In this document: piece after piece, positions 58,813 to 64,000 of the stretch
Numbering within the stretch: the stretch's first letter is position 1
Layout of the letters: every line of letters begins with the position of its first letter
NCBI GenBank assembly: GCA_014898425.1
Contig: RCSZ01000007.1
Location: 1,054,001 to 1,118,000 of the forward strand
Source: Botryotinia globosa
Taxonomy: Eukaryota > Ascomycota > Leotiomycetes > Helotiales > Sclerotiniaceae
Reading direction: 5' to 3'
Length of the DNA stretch: 64,000 nucleotides
Notes under the pieces: generated by a model
Databases searched by the model: none
Told to the model about the DNA's origin: nothing
What the model saw: the letters and a program-made list of their open reading frames with translations, nothing else
Translations under genes and position numbers: made by a program

Positions 58813-59629
58813 ATGGTGAGATTATGTCTTGACTATAATGATTGGACGACTGGATGATCGGATGAATTAGGGAGATGTGTAAGTAGGACGATATCTTTTA
58901 GGGTTGGTTTAGATGACCCTAATTTTGGCCTTGTCTATGAAATTATGAACATAATACCACTTTGATACCATTAGGGAGTCATAAAATTTCACGTTTTGAT
59001 TATTGTTCGTCCTTTTGCGATAGATCATGGGAAAGCAGACAGAATGGTGACATTACTATGAGAGTTTCCGTGTACTTTTTGGGAGCACATATGTATTGGT
59101 CGATGAGGTCTCGGTTGAACCAGACTGGACCCAGGCAAGCCCAATCATCAACCAAGTATTGAAAATAAGTGGCTATATGATGCGCCTACAGACGAAATAC
59201 TTAATTTGGGAACATGTCCGTCCTATAGGAACTTCACCCCAATCTTATTGTGGGCGGCCCCAGTGTTGCGATAATAGACGACTTCAACACATCCACGCAA
59301 TATCACGTAGTGACTATATGCAGTAAGCTGTGCGCTCCAGACACCACTTTCAGCGCAAGATAATACTACTAAAAGTGGGGGGGATTCCCTCGTACAACTA
59401 CAATTATATAAAAATGCTACCAAAACACTCCTCGACTGTTTCGTACTTTCATTTTCCTTTCTTAATACATAAAAGCTGGCGCAGCTTTTTCTCTGTGCCT
59501 TTGCAAGCTGCAAAGAGAATTGTCCATTATTTTGGAACCATTTGCCTTTACAGTTAGTTACACTGACTGGCGATTTCCGCGGCCCGTTACACGTTCTCTG
59601 ACAGATACGTTGTAATTCATCACACGATC
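58813..59629. other. Spacer before the P450 gene
   Basis: 817 bp with no supportable gene. It should include the 3' UTR of the preceding gene and the P450 promoter; no clear TATA is identified. Confidence 0.5.
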
Positions 59630-61775
59630 ATGCCGGACCTCAACTATGGACTTTTTGTTCTTCTGCCGACTCTGGCTGGTCTCGCAGCACATCTGGGATA
59701 TTTCATCCATGGCGAACATCATATGCAATCGCTCCAATGGCTGCTCACCACCCTCTTGTCCCCGCTGGTAGTTTTCCTTACGATCCTCAAGTTTGATATC
59801 GCGTCTTCAGATGTGACGGCGCTGAAACTCACAGCCATCATTCTCACTTCGTTCTTCGCTTCGTTGACAGGAAGTATCCTTGCCTATCGCGTATTTTTCC
59901 ATCCGCTACGCCATTTTCCAGGACCGTTTGGTGCTAAATGTTCGAAATTGACTCACGTGGCGAGATTGCTGGAGACGAGTGATAATTACCTGCAAGTGCA
60001 TACTTTACATGATAAGTATGGAGATATTGTGAGGTTAGTTTTGTCTCGTTCGAGTTTTTGGACGATGCTAACTGAGATCTCGTGAAGAATCGGTCCTAAT
60101 GAACTCTCTATCATCAAGCCGGAAGCGGTGAAAGCAATGATTGGACCGGGTTCAAAATGCACTAAGAGTGCTTGGTATGATGGTTTGTATCCCGATCTCC
60201 TCGGATGCTTTCCAGGGGAAAATACTAATCCTGTGGTTGGAATACAGTTGTGGGGCTTCCTCATACAACTATGCATCTAGAACGAGATCGCGTAAAGCAT
60301 GACAAGAGGAGAAAAGTTTGGGATCGTGGATTTAGTGCAAAGGGTATGGAATTCTCATGGGCAATGATCGTTTGAAATCGTTACTTATGTGCATACAGCT
60401 CTACGCAACTACGAGGGTCGAGTCACGAGACATGCTGACGATTTGGTTTCTCAGATTAGTACTTTTGGAGGGAAAGCGATTAACGCGACGCACTGGTTTA
60501 ATGCCTATGCGTTTGACGTTATAGGAGATTTGGCATTTGGGAAATCGTTTGATATGTTGAAAACTGGAGAAAAGGTTGTCTCCTTCCCACGTCTGTGTGT
60601 GTATTCGTTTTGACTAACAGGCACAGCATTTTGCGCTCAAAATTCTACAAGAAGGCATGGCGCCATTGGGAATCCTCACACCTATTCCTTGGGTCTTTCC
60701 CATCCTCATCAAGATTCCGGGTGCAATGGATGGTTTCAACAGATTTGTTGACTACTGTGCTGAGCATATTGATATCCGCAGAGCAGTTAGTGTGCTCTCG
60801 CCACTCCCACTTCAAGAAGTTTATTAATAATTGACAAATTAGAATGAGCCCAGTGTACCAGATATCATGACGTGGCTCATCGACGCCGAGAAAAATGATC
60901 CAGATCCAATCCATAGAGATACCAGGTTTGTAGTTCCAATCCATTTTTCAATTAGCACAGTGTCACATTCTAACTATTTGAGCAACTCACAAGATGGCTG
61001 CACGGCGACTCACGTCTAGCTATTATAGCCGGCAGTGATACCACATCTGCAAGTCTCACATATCTTTTCTATCACCTCTGTCTAGAACCTCATCACGTGG
61101 CTAGATTGAGAGAGGAGCTCGAACCGATATTTACTCCTGGTTCTCCAAGCGAATGTAGAGACATACAAGATGCGCCGTATCTGAATGCCGTCATTAACGA
61201 GACGCTTCGATTACATCCACCCGTTCCCAGTGGTTTGTTGAGACAAACGCCGCCTGAAGGTCTGATGATTGACGGAACATATATCCCGGGTGATGTGGTT
61301 ATCTCGGCTCCGACGTGGACAATGGGTCGTTGTATGTTGTCTTCTTTCTTTCCCCATTTCTTCTTCCCCATCATCTTTCACACTTTCTCCAACCCCAAAA
61401 TCTAACCACTCCACAGTAAAATCCTGCTATCCCTCTCCCTACACCTTCCTCCCCACCCGCTGGTTCCCCGACGCCCAAAACGCACAATACCTCCTCGATA
61501 AATCGGCATTCACACCGTTCAGCGCGGGCAATTACTCATGTATAGGTAAACAACTTGCGTTAATGGAATTGAGAGCGGTGGTCGCGCGGATGGTGATGCG
61601 CTTTGAGATTGAATTTGCGGAGGGAGAAAGGGGCGAGAGATTGTTGGGCAGGGAGTGGGGGGCTGAGGGGAGAGGGGAGGAGATGGGCTTGGGCTTGGGA
61701 GGGGAGCAGGATACGAAAGAGGTTTTTACGTTGGAGTTGGGGGAGTTGAGGGTGAGGTTTCGGGAGAGGGGTTGA
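59630..61775 (+). CDS. Cytochrome P450 monooxygenase (fungal, class E group I type)
   Basis: Eight exons: 59630–60033, 60088–60182, 60248–60343, 60399–60574, 60627–60785, 60843–60925, 60994–61331 and 61417–61775; introns 52–85 bp; 569 residues. The N-terminus has several hydrophobic stretches, more than the usual single anchor (about residues 5–95), then a Pro-rich hinge (RHFPGPFG). Catalytic landmarks are the I-helix AGSDTT (350–355), the K-helix ETLR (Glu407, Arg410), a PTRW motif in place of PERW, and the haem loop FSAGNYSCIG with Cys492 as ligand. A Gly/Glu-rich insertion follows the L-helix. The enzyme would hydroxylate an unknown substrate at the ER; no biosynthetic cluster partners are in view. 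The acceptor of the fourth intron is ambiguous (60620 or 60626). Confidence 0.92.
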
Positions 61776-63677
61776 GAAATTAGAGGTGCATTTGAGAGGA
61801 AAGGTGGAGAGTCCAGAAGGTGAAGCGTGGATTGTGTGTGTGCGGTTTAGTCGGGCTTAGTTTTTCTATGGTTCTTGGCGGGATAATTCCTGACGTCGTT
61901 GATATATTCTGTTATTGGGACTTGAACGTTGGGATTTCTCATCTCGTCTCATCTGCTCAGGAAATGATTTCGCTACCCAAAATAGATATTTATCTTTCTT
62001 GAGATAATCAGTGTACTATTACTGATGCATCCGCATCTCAAAGTCTGGAACAATATTCACACATGCATTTAACAAACAAGGGTTATAATTCATACACACA
62101 CTGCATATTTGCGAGAGAAAGTGTATTAATCGATAAATTTCAAAGTATTAAAATATAAATATCCTATCCTATCCTATCCTATTCCGACCCCATCCAAGAT
62201 CCAAACAATATACTATCCTCTCAAACCCAACCCAACAATAGCGAGCTCAAACAACTCCCGGATCCTCATTTCCTCCTCCCCCTGGGTTCCTCCTTCCTCC
62301 TTCCTCTTCTTTTACGAGAAGTGAGCACACAGCTATTGTTATATATATTTCTCATTGCAGTGTACATGATAGATATCCTTCCTCTCCTTCATCCTCCCAC
62401 CCCCCATTTTCCACGCAGGAAATAGTAATAAAAACATCAACGAAATCGCCATCAAGCTATTGAGGACCAATTTCTCATATCAAAAGATTGATATTGATTA
62501 TCCACCAAGAAAATCATACAAAAAAAGAAGAAAAGAAAAACATCATTGCTCCTCTCGTACAACCCCCCCCCCCCCCCCCCCCCCCTTTTTTTTTTACATG
62601 GAGGAAGATTGACGGTCTAGGGAGATGTATTCTCAATCACATTCTTTCCCTTTCCTTCCTTTGCTTCTTTTGTGTTTTTGCATACTTTTCTTACTCACCT
62701 CCCATTCCCCCCAATTCCAAAAAGCGAAATTGAGAACAAGAAGAAAGATATTGCTCCTCTCGCAAACTCTCTTCCTTTTGGTGGAAAGAGAGTTGCGGTC
62801 TCTGGAGATGTATTCTCAATATCTTTTCTCTTCTTTGTTTAATTTTCTTTTTGAAAGCAGTGCGAGCTTTCTTTTCGAATGGATAGGTGTGTAGAGAGGG
62901 GAGGAATAGAATACAAAGATGTAGTGGTTAATCTGAGAGATTTGCTGCGAGTCGTCACTCGATGGATATCGTATTTGATGTTTTTATTCTATTTTCCGGC
63001 CCTGGAGTCGAGTTTGGTTTTCCATGGGTGTAGGTGGGCCTCAAGAGTGGCAAGTGGCGGAGGTGTTGATTGTGTGGAGGTGGATATATGATACTGGCGA
63101 GATAAAGATTCATTGTCATGAGTTGACCGGAAATGTGATACTGTATCGATATCCGAAGTTGTTAAAGGATAATAAAAATAAAGTCGAAAATAAAATGTGG
63201 TAATGACTGTGTGACATCCCGATCCGGATTCGAGATATATGACAAAAAAATTGAGTAATGTTGTGAGGTATTCATTCGACACGAATCTTGAAAAGTTCCG
63301 CTTGTCCATCCTCACACACAAATCGAGTGTTGTGTATCCTTTCATTTGCCGAGATCAGATCATAATGTATGATATTGAAGACTCATGTTTATAATGCTGT
63401 CTCTGTGCGACGCAGTGTTGGTGGTCGGAAGGTGCATGGAGCTAGTTCTCCCATTTCAATATTTTGAATCTGTCTCCGACGCCTTGATGTGGAAGTGATT
63501 GGATGAAAAACCATCATACAACATAACGCCTGTGGAGGAGAAAAATGCGTAAGCATTCATCCATATGGTGTGCCCTATATTGACGATTCAAACTCCTTGG
63601 GTAAAGCGACCCGAGGTTCTGTTGATCGAAAGACCGAGACATGATAGAAATAAAGAGACTCTAAGATAAGACTCTTA
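61776..63677. other. Spacer with low-complexity tracts
   Basis: 1.9 kb without a supportable gene. It contains ATCCT repeats (62161–62180), the C23T10 run (62563–62595) and a diverged direct duplication (about 62540–62637 and 62738–62822) sharing TTGCTCCTCTCG and AGATGTATTCTCAAT. Confidence 0.5.
62563..62595. repeat. Homopolymer run C23 followed by T10
   Basis: Twenty-three consecutive C then ten T. Such runs are prone to slippage and to assembly errors, so the exact length is uncertain. Confidence 0.9.
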
Positions 63678-64000
63678 CTAGGGATCCAAGTAATCGACCT
63701 CCCCATCAAAAAGTCTCATCACCACATCCAGCATAGCAGGACAAAGATCAATATCACAACTCACATCCTCGTCATCTTCTTCACCGCCAAAAAGTCGACG
63801 TTGCATTTTCCCCAATTCTTCCTCTTCCATTCCCTTCGCTTCTCTCATCATGGTTTGTCTCTCCATCTCCAATTGTCGCATATTTTGCTTGACAGCCAGA
63901 TTTTCTAGCTCTGCAGCTTGTCTGGCTTTCCATCTCATCCAACTTTGATCGAAGCTTTGTCTTAGCATTGGAGAGGGCCCAGTACCGGTTCTGTGGTTCG
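63678..64000 (-). CDS. C-terminal end of an unidentified charged protein, cut by the right edge
   Basis: The frame is open from the right edge to a stop at 63678; about 107 residues are visible. The sequence starts in a Gly/Pro segment, continues as a long amphipathic, Glu/Arg/Met-rich helix likely to form a coiled coil (MRWKARQAAELENLAVKQNM, then MERQTMMREAKGMEEEELGK), and ends in an acidic stretch with two cysteines and a compact C-terminus LDVVMRLFDGEVDYLDP. I do not recognise the family. The start lies outside the window. Confidence 0.6.
   Translation of the reverse strand, partial: NHRTGTGPSPMLRQSFDQSWMRWKARQAAELENLAVKQNMRQLEMERQTMMREAKGMEEEELGKMQRRLFGGEEDDEDVSCDIDLCPAMLDVVMRLFDGEVDYLDP

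Noticed and set aside
59630..64000. Secondary-metabolite gene cluster around the P450
   Set aside because: No synthase, transferase, transporter or regulator is seen beside it in this window.
1..64000. CRISPR arrays, bacterial operons, rRNA operon
   Set aside because: No spaced direct repeats of CRISPR type; introns and gene content are eukaryotic; no rRNA sequence recognised.

Overview
The window reads as nuclear DNA of a filamentous ascomycete. The coding genes are interrupted by short GT–AG introns (mostly 40–130 bp), lie on both strands, are separated by long AT-rich spacers full of microsatellites, and encode typical Pezizomycotina proteins. Together, a secreted GH32 invertase, an Alt a 1-like small secreted protein, a multi-exon P450 and DUF4470 proteins fit a plant-associated leotiomycete such as Botrytis or Sclerotinia. 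That placement is inference from overall character, not from a database match. Neither window edge is intergenic: a gene is cut at each end.

Left part (1–20.3 kb). A 5'-truncated, charged, disordered ORF ends at 1070. A 9.7 kb stretch without a supportable gene follows. Next come a single-exon J-domain protein (10774–12816, +), a 2.25 kb spacer with a 66-bp GA tract, a four-exon sterol O-acyltransferase (15070–16935, −) and, divergently, the five-exon AP-1 gamma-adaptin gene (17563–20268, +). The shared 627-bp promoter of the last two contains a GC-rich, strongly self-complementary block (about 17205–17372) that looks like a structured RNA or a short repeat.

Middle (20.3–38.5 kb). A DUF4470-type gene (about 22943–25899, +) has a single-base T7 frameshift and no visible start codon. 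A truncated, shuffled relative lies directly upstream (21781–22463). A foldback element and an AT-rich transposon relic occupy 26.4–27.3 kb. The rest is gene-poor, with a small Cys-rich protein (29640–29918, −), a 9-bp minisatellite, a DUF4267 membrane protein (−) and, divergently, the mitochondrial import J-protein PAM18 (38054–38501, +), whose start codon is overlapped by an upstream ORF.

Right part (39.6–64 kb). On the minus strand in tandem are a six-exon Gfd2/YDR514C-like DEDDh exonuclease-fold protein and the APC/C activator CDH1/FZR1. Then come invertase (+), a small secreted protein (−), a large uncharacterised coiled-coil protein (+), a P450 of eight exons (+), and the C-terminal end of an unidentified protein (−) at the right edge.

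The genes do not form an evident pathway or biosynthetic cluster. Housekeeping functions (vesicle coat, sterol esterification, mitochondrial import, cell-cycle control) are interspersed with secreted and accessory genes. Exon coordinates were worked out by hand from splice consensus, reading phase and family knowledge; no searches were run.
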